Shown here: in pieces, positions 37,401-48,788 of the stretch
Layout of the letters: every line of letters begins with the position of its first letter
How positions within the stretch are numbered: position 1 is the first letter of the stretch
From: Liolophura sinensis
Lineage: Eukaryota > Mollusca > Polyplacophora > Chitonida > Chitonidae
DNA: 64,000 bases
Assembly: GCF_032854445.1 (NCBI RefSeq)
Contig: NC_088300.1
Coordinates: 24,535,608-24,599,607, forward strand
Direction of reading: 5' to 3'
Position numbers and translations under genes: made by a program
The notes under the pieces: model-generated
The model's input: only the letters and a program-made list of their open reading frames with translations
What the model was told of the DNA's origin: nothing
Database searches by the model: none

Positions 37401-40400
37401 AGTGCAGTGCAGAATCAATGTCAGTGAACTTACATGTACATATCATGACCCGGAGATCAATCGCCAGTCAGCCAATGCAACATGGAATATCTGTATTCGT
37501 ATGAGTCATACCCTTAACTTCTATGTACGCATGCGCAGTTTCAAAAGAAACCCCCTCCGGCCATGTCGTGGAGCCATTTGTTTGATTGTAGGACGGAGAT
37601 AATGGATTGCACATTACGTGTAACAAACTGGCACTACTAACCACGACTCACGACAGAAGTAGAGCACACGTGTACGGAGAAATATCTCCATTCCTCTCTG
37701 CAAGCGGAAGTTCATAACAGGGTACATTCACCATGTAGATGTAGGTCAAGGTCAGAGCTTTTGCGTGTGTTGAACTGAACCGCAAGGTTTACCCGAAGTT
37801 TACGGACGTTAGGTGTGTTTCCACATCCTCACTTCACTGGGCACGTTTTAAACAGGTGCACTGACAGGCTGACAGCGTCAGTTATGTATGGATATACCTA
37901 TACTGGTATTAAACGCTCAGGCTACCGAATAATCTTACAATGACTGACCTAAAGAACACCCTCCCCGCAACTAACTATCACATATGGTACCATATAATAG
38001 TGATTGGTAATTTTTTTTTGGGTAAATTTTCAAATTTACTTTTATTGTTTATTTGTATAAGCGGGATTACCCATAGCCTTTATTAAGGCCACTGAAATGT
38101 AGGCTATGTACCAAACTACACAAATAGTTCATTCTTCAGAAATTCCATTGATTATAACATATATTGACATCTGGAACCATCTGAATTTCTTAAAAATTGA
38201 ATTTAAAGTCCATATAGTGATCTCAAATGCTAATATAATAAGGATATTCTACAGGACATTTTGCGACAGTTGTGGCTGCTGTGTTACGTGCAATAACAAT
38301 TCCTATCTTGCCGATATATCTAAATCATATTATTTTCCACTTTGTTCATAATCAAAGTTCCGAATAATTAATTAGTAAATATTTTCATTTTGTGGAAACA
38401 CAACCTTCAGTATAAGAGAACAAAATAGCTTAAAAATCAAAAAAAGGTCAATTGTCTGGGGCACTGCATTGAAAAATATTGATCAATTAAGACAGCATTC
38501 TTCCGTGATGGATTGGCTTCTACAAGAGATCTTGATTGTTCCAAAGATAACAGAAAAGCCTAAGCCTTTGCCTGGCATATGTCGCTTATGTTTCTTTTAT
38601 CCCAGCAATTTTTACGACCTAGACACATTGATTTCCTCTCGTGTCGGAGAAAACACGAGATTTTCGAGCAGAGAACGGAGTGAATGAGTAGAGATACAAT
38701 TGGCTCTGGTAACACTAGGTGTGGTGACGCCGGGCTGCTGGTAGGAAATTGCGATGTGGTTGATACAGAATACCTGGTACTTATAGTTAGTAGCTGATCA
38801 ATACACGCGTGTTATATAGCGCAGCAGTCCGGCGGGAACCATTGATCTATAGCCATTTAAATCTGTGGCAAATACGTGGAGATGTGGGATTAAGTAACCT
38901 ATTATTACTCGTCCTGACTGCGCGAGACCTCTCTTCACCGGCCACAATATTGGACTATTCCTGTCTTTTCTGGACCCGCCTTGACTAATATCTCTTTTGT
39001 TGTTACAGAATATTGATATTTTTCTGTCTACCTCAGTTCGTCCCGCTAGACAGCCCATTCTGTTTTGTAGATTCTGACCAGTTCACTTATGCCCACGTAT
39101 GTTTGTATTCGTTTCACCAAGCATTAACACTCCCGTAATGTTTTTTTCATGTAACATTTCCATGGGCTGATTGTGGTAAGCCGCTCACCGTGGAGGCTTA
39201 AGTACCGTGACAAAGTAATATTAACGTGTCACCACGTCATAAATGAACTGAAACCTTTCCGAAACGTTCCTTTTAGCATATACTGGGACACGTTTTAATA
39301 CCTACTTTGATTACTTCCCTTTGAGCTCTGTAATTACTACAGGAATAGTCCGTCGTTTTCAGTTAGAGACCTTATATTGGAATTAATATTTTCGATGCTT
39401 GTAAAAGAACTAATACAGTTTTAACTCTGTAACAGCTAACATCCATCTTTTGTAAGTTACATTCACCTTTCATTGGATAAGCGGCGTACTTTTATATTGC
39501 GTCCGTATGACGTCCACAGAATCATGTAAGGTTTTTACATTTAGCTTTACTGGATTTGATTGGTGTTTAACTATGTCTATGAGAAGAAAAATTTGACATA
39601 TACGAAGGTGATGGATTTAATGAGGAAACCAGAGTTGTAAACCATCAGGAAAGAGCTCATTGTGCACGCTGTAAAAGGGAGCTGATTGCGTTAGAACTAT
39701 GTGTAAGGCCATAGACCTAAATAACCGTACAAACGCTGTCGACCTCTTATTATCTCCAAGGCCAAAAGGAATGGGAATACTCAGGAATATCCAGGATTCT
39801 TTGTCTAAGTCCGGACTGAAGCCAAACCCCGTGTGTCCAAGTTATTGGAAGACAACTATCTTAACCATGAAATTTACACAACGACCCGCTTCCTCAAGGC
39901 ATTTATCAGCATTGCGGAATAAGTATTTGGTGACAAAAGCCCCACTTGGTAATGAACATATTAAACCCATTTGGTAATAAAAATCCAACATGGCACTGTG
40001 AGATTTTAAGTAACTTTTTCTTCAAGATTTTCTGTACAAAATTTATACTGGTGGCAGTGATGTAAAGCGAGCGTGTAGAGAGCGGCGCATGCGCTGTTAG
40101 AAACATGATCCCACACATGCAGGCTCGGGTTGCATCGCAGAGACGGAAAGGCAAGTATCCACAACCATGTATATATGTAGGATTAGAAAAACCTCCAAAC
40201 TGAGCAGTGGCATGTAACAATCATTAGGTGTGCTGTTGCTTACTTTAGACAGGTTCAACATATCGTTCATAATATCACTTCTGTAAAGGATCGGTACAAC
40301 CGTTTTAGCTAATACCCTCACTTCAAGAGCCCTGATCTGTCATTATTCACCGATTGTGTTTACCACTTTCTCCTTTTGCAGCTGTATCAACGAACTGGTG

Positions 40401-40704
40401 GAGCGTTCTTGATAGCAAATCCCAAGTAATTAATAATACTTAGATAAATTGATTGCTTTTAGGGGTGTTGCCAAGCCGTGTAATTTGATCCGACAGAAGA
40501 CTGGGGAGAGCAATGGATGGATGCGCTGGATAATTACCCGTAATTCTGATGGACGATAGTCTTGCAGAGAGATCTTCAATGACACAGATATACCATGACT
40601 ATATGAGCATATGCACAACTCACGGCTCAACCAGCATGCATGTCTTCCCTGTCGGGCTTTTTGCAAACATATATATATATATATTATGGGCGTATATGAA
40701 GGCA
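37401..40704. other. Non-coding tract
   Basis: No gene was recognised. A strongly diverged SINE-like string (TTTGATTGGTGTTTAACTATG) lies near 39554. Confidence 0.5.
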
Positions 40705-40868
40705 GTCTGCATCATGGTGGGAGGAATCCGGGCAGGACCCGGGGGAAACCCACGACTATAAGCAGGTTGCAGATCTTTCCCCGTGCGGCCGGAGAGGAAG
40801 GCAGCATGAGCTGAACTTGAACTCACCGCGACCGCATTGGTGAGAGGCTCCTGCTTGGGTCATTGCAT
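40705..40868 (-). mobile_element. SINE family A, 3'-truncated, minus strand
   Basis: It retains GGTGGGAGGAATCCGGGCAG, CCCACGACTAT, GGCCGGAGAGGAAGGCAGC and GAACTCACCGCGACCGCATT, ending GGCTCCTGCTTGGGTCATTGC near the head. The tail part is missing. Confidence 0.75.
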
Positions 40869-40909
40869 ATACAGTATACTGAATATCACATTTATAATAC
40901 ATTACACAC

Positions 40910-41018
40910 TCACCTGGGCTGTGCCCGGTTTCCACCCACCATAATGCTGTCCGCCGTCGTATAAGTGAAATATTCTTGAGTACGGCGTAAAACACCAATC
41001 AAATAAATAAATAAATAC
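40910..41018 (+). mobile_element. SINE family A, 5'-truncated, with 13-bp target-site duplication
   Basis: Only the last ~109 bp are present (from CACCTGGGCTGTGCCC to the AAATAAATAAATAA tail). It is exactly bracketed by atacattacacac at 40897-40909 and 41019-41031. Confidence 0.88.
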
Positions 41019-41120
41019 ATACATTACACACAGTATACAGTATGTCATATACACAGGATGTCATATATACAGCATAGCATAATATAGTCCATATGTCCAT
41101 ATTTAATAACGTTATCTGAT

Positions 41121-41388
41121 CGAGTCACACCTAAGACTTTAAAAGGGGAATTTGTAACTTCCTCGCTTGGCGTTCAGCATGAAGGGGATAGTGCAACGAC
41201 TGGTTGACCCGTATCAGTATAATGGCTCGGGCGGGGCGGTTTACTTGCCTTCGGTAAGTCGTCTCACTAAATAAAAGAGCGGTGGAAATCCGTCCTGCAA
41301 CAAGGAGGCACATTACACGTACATGCACCCTAAGGATTCCTTCGTCGTCATATGACTGCCGTACGACGTTAAACCCCAAGCACTCACT
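41121..41388 (+). mobile_element. SINE family B, 5'-truncated
   Basis: It starts at GAGTCACACCTAAGAC, just after the tRNA-like head, and ends GACGTTAAACCCCAAGCACTCACT. CCATATTTAA...GTTATCTGAT flanks it on both sides (41097-41120 and about 41389-41416) as a long, imperfect target duplication. Confidence 0.75.
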
Positions 41389-41840
41389 CCATATTTAACA
41401 CATGTATGTTATCTGATTCTAGCGGCACTTATCCCCGCATGCGCTCTAGTGTCCATGGATTCATCCCTCCATTTATCTTCATCCGAATTAATACTCGTCA
41501 ACGTGAAATCCGAATTCAACTCATCTGGTTATCAATTATCACATACGGGTGCGTGTAGATTGATTGATAGCCGAAACATCAAACGGCTTTGTCACGGTAC
41601 CCTCTTCCAATATAACGGCAGTCAGACAGATTTAGTACACGCTTATGTTTGGCCCATGCATTACATTTAGTAAAGGAAACCACTATTTGCCGATATATAC
41701 GCCCATATAGTAGGAAGCTTTGACAGTGATATAAACCAGAAGAAATAACTAAAATGTGATCATAAAATGCAACGCATACGCATTTAAAAATTCACGCCAG
41801 AATCAAGAAAGAGAATACCATCTCCAACAACAACAGCTAT

Positions 41841-42095
41841 AGTGAGTGAGTGCTTGGGGTTTAACGTCGAACTTAACAATTTTTTTAGCCATAAGACGAC
41901 GACGGAGTCCTTAGAGTGTATGTACGTTGCCTCCTTGTTGCAGGATGGATTTCCATCGGTCTTTTATGTAGTACTCCTTTACTGAGACGACTTACCGAAG
42001 CCAAGTAAGCCTTCCCGACCGACCCACCATCGTGATATGGGTCAACAAGTCTTTGCACTATTCCCTTAATGCTGAACGCCAAGGGAGACTTTTTG
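41841..42095 (-). mobile_element. SINE family B, 5'-truncated, minus strand
   Basis: It begins AGTGAGTGAGTGCTTGGGGT (tail complement), passes TTAACGTCG and CATAAGACGACGA, and ends near GCTGAACGCCAAGGGAG. This is the same portion as in the copy at 41121. Confidence 0.75.
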
Positions 42096-43420
42096 CACGT
42101 TTTTGAGACTAGGACACCTCAGTTAGCATCATACAAAAGCATAGATACTCTGAAAAAAAAAACCCACAACAAATGAGAAGTCGCATATCTGACGTTGCAG
42201 CATTCGACAAAATTTTATTTGTCATCTTCAGTGTCTGTGCTTTTGCATTATGCTAAGCTTATTGGTGTATAAATACGCTTTTGGTCAAACCTCTGTTGAA
42301 GCCTTGAACTGATACAGTTAAATTTCCTTCCGTCATAAATTCACAAAAATATTGTTATATTGTATATATGCTGTCCGTCTATGACATTAGATGTATACTG
42401 AGTGCTATTTCTCGGTCCGAACCACTAAATAGTAACTTAGGCAAGAATGGTGACTTCCATTTAGCCCTGAAATTTGAAGTTCGTTGTCTTAACGAAGGTA
42501 TTATAGGGTTCAAACGTACATACTAGGTCATTTTGCGTCAATTTGAGTAGAATTTTCTTTAGTAAGATTTCGCCACAGCATAATCCGCTGGTATCACTTC
42601 TGTTATAAGACCTGACAATTAGCTCCTCCTCTTTTCCGTGACTGCGAGTTTAGCTGATCATATATATTGCATGATGAAGTGATCCTCTTGGTAGGCGTTT
42701 TTTTTCAAGGCCTAGTTGACAATAGGCCGTGCTGTCTAACGTTTGTTACAGCTGGGATTAAGACCTCAGGTTACAGACCATTTATTGCAGTTTACTGTGC
42801 AGTCACTCCAGTTCGGCGCATGTGTAAGTTCATCAGTAGCTTGCCAAATGTCTCTGGTTTATACCCAGGCTCTGTTCCACCCATAAATGACAGTGAGATC
42901 GGTATGCGAATATGGATAGTGACCGTACGTTAATCGGTAACGGGCAGCCATATAATGGCATTGGTGCCACCCGTGAGTTTATATTAATTCTGTGACCGTT
43001 TAAATACGTTTAACCTCAGGCGTTTAAAGCAAACATAACTGGTATCCCGATCACGCATCTGGTTAAGCGTTTTCTGGCAGTCGAATTGTTTGCTTCCAAT
43101 GAATGATGAGATGTGCACCGCGTAATTGGTCTGGCGCGACCAATGTTTAGGCATGTCATGGACAAAAAAGGCCATCTTTAAATTTTTGATAACACATTTC
43201 AGTTGTCAGAATTCTGTTTTCTTCATTAAGCATTATGAAAGCGTGACAGTTTTTAGAATAATTTTGACCAACTTGCTTTGCAGATTTTTTGCAAATATCG
43301 CTATAAATATCGATAGACGTACAAATAAAGTTTGTTTTGTAAAATGCAAAAAAATGTCTAACACTTTTTTTAGTTTCATTGGGCAGAATGACGCCTAAAC
43401 CTGGTGTGAAAATATTTCAG

Positions 43421-43735
43421 TTCGTACAGATTAAAATACATATAATACAGTTCATACAGATTAAAGTACACAGCAGTTCATACAGATTAAAGTACACAGC
43501 AGTTCATACAGATTAAAGTACATAACAGTTCATACAGATTAAAGTACATAACAGTTCATACAGATTAAAGTACATAACAGTTCATACAGATTAAATTACA
43601 CAACAGTTCATACAGATTAATGTACATAACAGTTCATACAGATTAAAGTACACAACAGTTCATACAGATTAAAGTACATAACAGTTCATACAAATTAATG
43701 TACATAGCATCTCATACAGATTAAAGTGCACGACA
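43421..43735. repeat. 26-bp tandem array, about 12 copies
   Basis: TTCATACAGATTAAAGTACA followed by TAACAG or CAGCAG recurs at 43451, 43477, 43503, 43529 and onward, strictly every 26 bp after a 30-bp first unit. Confidence 0.92.
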
Positions 43736-45027
43736 TCGTTTCGTAACATAAAGCTTGTGCGACACACTATTAACCACAAATTGATCCTCAGATTTGATCG
43801 ATATTACACACCCTTACGTGATGAAAGATAAATACTCTATACAAAACAATCATGACTGGTTTTATTTTTGAAATTTTGTTGCTCAAAAGCACTTTATTTT
43901 CAGGAGGTGTTGAGGCTTGCCTTGCATATTTTTCTTAAATATTGCTTAAATAAGGTTTATTCATTTTTTCTACTGTAAGGCCTACTGTATCATACAAAGA
44001 ATTTAGAATTCTATTACGATTCGCTCAATGTCATTAATTGCACTTTTGTGTAGAATTAATTGATACGCTGCTAGGTTTGAGACGCCATTGGCGGGGTGTG
44101 TGTGTGTGTTTGTGGAGGGGGGGGTGGAGGGGGGGATACAAGTATAACATACGCCTTGTGCCCTGAGAGACTCATAGCTTTACATACAGTATATAACCTC
44201 ATTAGTAAGTTCAAGACTGACCAATACACACAACAAACACAGTACGTTACTCCTTATGACTGTCCAGAGCTGGACACTTGCCAAATATGTATGTTAACCT
44301 GTACAAGGCTGTTCAGACCCCCCGGACATTTTTGTAATGGTCAATCCACGTGTACACCCCATCAGCTGACCTGAGATGACCTCTGACTGACCTGCGCCCA
44401 TACAGCTGTGCGGCCTGTATCTGTAGAGTGGAACCCCCTGGTGTGCGGACAAAGGAACGGGGCACTTGTAATCCAGGTGATGCATTCATCCCCACGCGAC
44501 TGATAACAGAGGGGCATCTTAAAAAGAGATGTCAACTTGCATTTCCTCGTTTTAGGAAAGAGTTTTGTCTACCTGGCTCATCCAGATGAATAATCGTACA
44601 TACACAGGCTTAAAAACAAGTATATAAAGCTCGTTAAAAAGTCTTGCTAAAACGTATGTTTTACTTCATAAAGAAAAGAAAATAGATGTAAACTGGGTTC
44701 TATATTTACGAATTGGCTTAGCTTAATTATTGTTATAGAAGTGGTACACTTTGCAGTTTGTGTCCACTCAAGCGTTACAATTTGAAGTTGCAGCCCTTAC
44801 CCACTTACTGTCAATCATTGTGTCTTCTGTTCGCCTTTTCATCTGTACTTAGGCACCCGTTTGGCCTATATTCGTAACTATCTTAATTAGAAATGTAGTG
44901 GTAAAAATGCAATATTTTGTTCTAATACACGTTGCATAAAATTCGATATGTGTAAAGGCCTTTATTCCTATATTATGCAACATTGTAGAGGTAGAGATAC
45001 GGTTATCCATGCAATTCAAATACACGG

Positions 45028-45357
45028 GATTCAAGATATGACGTCACGACAACTGAGTGACGTCCCTTTGTGATATGACGTCGTCGCTTGACTACACGGT
45101 GGGGCTGGTAATTTTAACATGGGGAGGTATATAGAATATGGAGTACTAATTAAAAGTGATTAGACTGATCTTCTGAATCATGGGTGGATTTGGGTTCCCA
45201 ATATTGCAAAAATAATGATGTTATCCCGGTACTCTGATCTGAACACGATCACTGCCATGTCATTAAGATATGCAAGTAGCCCCACCGTGCCGTAAAGTGG
45301 CGACGTCTTTTTGCAATGGGACGTCACTCTGTTGTCGTAATGACGTAACTCGAATTC
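45028..45357. repeat. CRE-rich inverted repeat, ~80-bp arms
   Basis: The left arm 45028-45106 and right arm 45278-45357 are imperfect reverse complements: GAGTGACGTCCC, ACGACAAC and CACGGTGGGGCT occur on the left and their complements on the right. The arms hold TGACGTCA (45039), TGACGTCC (45058), TGACGTCG (45076), GGACGTCA (45319) and TGACGTAA (45341). It has the form of a small fold-back or MITE-like element; no terminal duplication was identified. Confidence 0.7.
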
Positions 45358-46363
45358 ACTGCGTATTGACTTCGGTGTGTAAATGTGTGTCCATATTGTA
45401 TAAACATTACCCATTATGAGGATATAATTGTATTATCAGTCAAACCTTGTCTATAGATTGTGAAAAACAGCTGTGAAATATATGTTCCTCCAAGGATTTG
45501 TCATATACATGTATATTTATCATATATTATCAGACTGAATGACAGATGTAAGTGACTTCTTGCGAGCTAACAAAAGCTAAATTCATATATTTACATAAAA
45601 CATACTAAAACAAAAATATGAAAATGTATGAGTTAGATCTTCTTATGGCTGACTCACAAACTCAAAAATTTCAGGTGGAATATAGGCACACACACGTTAC
45701 GCGTGCGAAAGTTCGTCAGTAGCTTACCCCCAAGCATTCTGCCTTCATCCATCCTAACCGCCATCCTGAGTGTGAAAAACTCTTGAGTACATGGCGTTAA
45801 ACCATAAGAAAAAAGGTATATGTCTTAAATGAGAAGTTTTGGACAAAGTACTTATTACTTGTCACCTTTCCTCTCAGCGTCAAGCAGTTTGTGTTACATG
45901 CGATGGACAAGAAAGAAGACAGAATGCATATCAAACACGGACGAATGGGTTTCTGAATGAAGGTTGAATGGTTACTCAGTTGAAGGGAGATAACTATGAC
46001 GCACATTTCGTGCGTTCTCCGAATGGATTTTAATGTGCAGATGTGGATGTAATAAATTTCGCACATCTCTGGAATATTTCATTGCAGTCACATTTTTTTT
46101 TGAATGATATAAGCGATTTTTTTTCAATCCATGTTTGGAGAATCATACGTCGTTCTTTTCCGGCATTTGTAATTTATATTTACATCAGTATGTTGGTGTA
46201 TAACTTATGTAAACAGAATAGGTAATGCACAGAACATTGGGATCCTCATTGTGTTCGGAAGTATGACTCATTTCTATTTCTGCTTTGTTTAGCAACAAAT
46301 AATCTGTATTTAATTCTCATAAAAGGTTGAGTGTGGTATCTAGAAAAGCCCACAAAAAATGGC

Positions 46364-46482
46364 TTGGTCGTGGGTTTCCCCCGGACTCTGCCCGATTTCC
46401 TCCCACCATAATGCTGGCCGCAGTCTTACATGTCAAATATTCTTGAGTACGGCGTTAAACAGCAAACAAATAAATAAATAAA
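46364..46482 (+). mobile_element. SINE family A, 5'-truncated
   Basis: It starts at GGTCGTGGGTTTCCCCCGG and ends TTGAGTACGGCGTTAAACAGC plus a CAAATAAATAAATAAA tail. Confidence 0.8.
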
Positions 46483-46689
46483 CCAAACATAACTATGTGA
46501 AACCTGAGCGTCGTCAAATATACATGTAGCTGCACTTTCCATCAGTGCGGAATGACGTAAACCCCCAATAAAATACATCAACAAAATAAATTAGCCAATC
46601 AGTCAATTAATAAATCAATGAAGAAATAAATAAAACATATGTGAGATCAACATTATTTACTCCTACACTCGGTGCGTGAATTGCATGAC

Positions 46690-47025
46690 TTTTGAGACCG
46701 TTTCGGTGAACTTATGATAAGAGCATCGGCTTTGAGGTGAAGAGACTCTGGAACAAATCCGGGTCAGGTCATACCAGAAACTTTAAAACATCTTTTGGGG
46801 GCTCAGCTCTAAGAAGTTAGAGCAAGGAAACAGGACTGGTTGGTCCGGCGTTAGTATCATGTGACTGGGTGGGGTGTCATGTCTGGTGTCTTCGACACGA
46901 TACTTCAGTGTCGGCAGCACTTTGACGACATGGATTAGCCTTGACACAGTATATGTACACACACGTAAACAATTTCGTCGTCATATGACTGAAAAATTAT
47001 TAAGTACGACGTTAAAACCCAAGCA
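46690..47025 (+). mobile_element. Diverged SINE family B relative
   Basis: A pol III B-box-like GGAACAAATCC follows TGATAAGAGCATCGGC. The body parallels family B (CAGAAACTTTAAAAC, GGACTGGTTGGTCCG, TGACTGGGTGGGG), and the 3' part TCGTCGTCATATGACTG...TACGACGTTAAA is nearly identical to it. Confidence 0.65.
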
Positions 47026-47225
47026 TATATAAATGCATACATCTATACATGGCTTTCCGAAATCTACCTCAGTCTCATCAGGCACATCCAAAAAATGTAA
47101 ACCTGTTAAACGTTCTTGTTTGGTGAGGAATCATGTCGTCTGTGTTTGGCACAGTGCTTCCTGTAGACAGGGAATGAATTTTGTTTGAATGAATCAGTCA
47201 GATATGAAAATGCATGGAAGTTATT

Positions 47226-47262
47226 ATCTATTTATTTATTTATTTGATTGGAGTTTTACGCC
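47226..47262 (-). mobile_element. SINE family A tail stub, minus strand
   Basis: Only the tail complement TTATTTATTTGATTGG and AGTTTTACGCC remain, running directly into the 73-bp array. Confidence 0.6.
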
Positions 47263-47700
47263 CTGTGTTGATCGTCCATTTACATGTGAGGTGATTTATT
47301 TGGCCTGTGTTACTGTTGATTTCTCATACTGTGTGCTGATTGTCCAGGGATATGTGAGGTGATTTCTTTGGCCTGTGTTACCGTTGATTTCTAGTCATAT
47401 ACCTTGGGTTCATCGTCCATGAACATGTGGGGTGATTTCTTTGGCCTGTGATACTGTTGATTTTTCTTCACATACTGTGTGTTGATCGTTCAGGGACATG
47501 TGAGGTGATTTCTTTGGCCTGTGATACCGTTGATTTCTCTTCACATACTGTGTGTTGATCGTCTAGGGACATGTGAGGTGATTTCTTTGGCCCGTGTTAC
47601 CGTTGATTTCTCCTCACATACCGTGGGTTGATCGTCCAGGAACATGTGGGGGGATTTCTTCCTCCATGTTACCACTGAGCTCTCCGCTCACCCTTTGTGC
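47263..47700. repeat. 73-bp tandem array, about 6 copies
   Basis: The unit contains GTTGATCGTCCAGGGACATG, GAGGTGATTTCTTTGGCC and TACCGTTGATTTCT. GTGAGG/GTGGGG anchors fall at 47286, 47354, 47427, 47500, 47573 and 47646. The central copies are exactly 73 bp apart. Confidence 0.9.
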
Positions 47701-48589
47701 TGATTCTACCCTGTCGATGCATTATGCTTACCATAAATGTCAGAGGTTGTAGTATGCTTGTTGCCAGGCTCATTTAACTTTGTTTACAATTTTTAACTAA
47801 TTAATTTCCCTCTTCGCCTCCAAAATGGCAGTTTTAGAACCATAAATAAATCTGATATGTTAACGTAAAAAGAAGAAATTATATGTGCGATATGTTAAAT
47901 ATATCTGATGAAAAATATGAGTAATTAAACTCCATTTTATCCATCCAAGGTAGTATGAAAACACCTCAATGAAAATCTACTGTTATGTATATGTAGACCT
48001 AGACTGAAATCTATACTATCGCACTGGCTAATCAATGTTCAAGTATTTAAAAATGTTCAAGCATGGTTGAAATCTTCATGTACACCTCTGAATACACGTA
48101 GCTGATAATTTACACATTTATGTCATCAAACTTGGCTGCATGAACGATGCTCACGCCTGTTCATTCGGAGTTCTCTCCCTTGAACTGATAACTTCAGCAT
48201 ATACTCGGTCAATCGGTTTACAGCAAGCGTTTTAACTTATCAAATGGTAATTTTTCCAACACTTAAATAACACAATTCAACAATTCAACGTGCCACATGG
48301 CCGATTAAGCTATGGACTTTGACGTAATTTGCATTTGTGGATCCTGACTGATGACATTGCATCTCATTAACGACAATATGCAGTAAAACACAACCGCTAA
48401 ACTGGATGTTGCGTGTACAATTATCCAAACCATACGACTCAAGAAACAGCTATCATAATGCACTGTAATCTATTTATAGCCTATATTTAGTTGCAACGAA
48501 ATGGAAAAAGATCGTGATACGAAACCACGATTTCCTCAGATTGTCGTAAATAAATAAATAAATAAATAAACAAATAGAGTCTATTTATC

Positions 48590-48788
48590 TTTTAGACTGG
48601 CCTGGTGTTTGATACCGTATGCTATAGAGAACATTGTACCAATATACATGCGCATTTTGCATGTACGATGCTGTTAGATTATCCGGAAGAAACCATTGTT
48701 CCTTACAATGCAGATACCAGAAAAACAGACCGCCGTCGCATAAGCCATTCTTGAGTAGGGCGTGAAAGTCCAATCCAGTAAATAAATA
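48590..48788. mobile_element. Two SINE family A remnants
   Basis: GACTGGCCTGGTGTTTGATACCGTA at 48590-48625 looks like a minus-strand tail. GACCGCCGTCGCATAAGCC...TTGAGTAGGGCGTGAAA at 48726-48788 is a plus-strand 3' end. An (AAAT)n run lies at 48549-48575. Confidence 0.5.

Larger units (their letters stand above)
42096..46363. other. Non-coding tract with array and inverted repeat
   Basis: It holds the 26-bp array, a GT/G-rich stretch at 44094-44136, the CRE-rich inverted repeat, and a probable SINE 3' end at about 45750-45808 (TTGAGTACATGGCGTTAAACC). No gene was seen. Confidence 0.5.
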
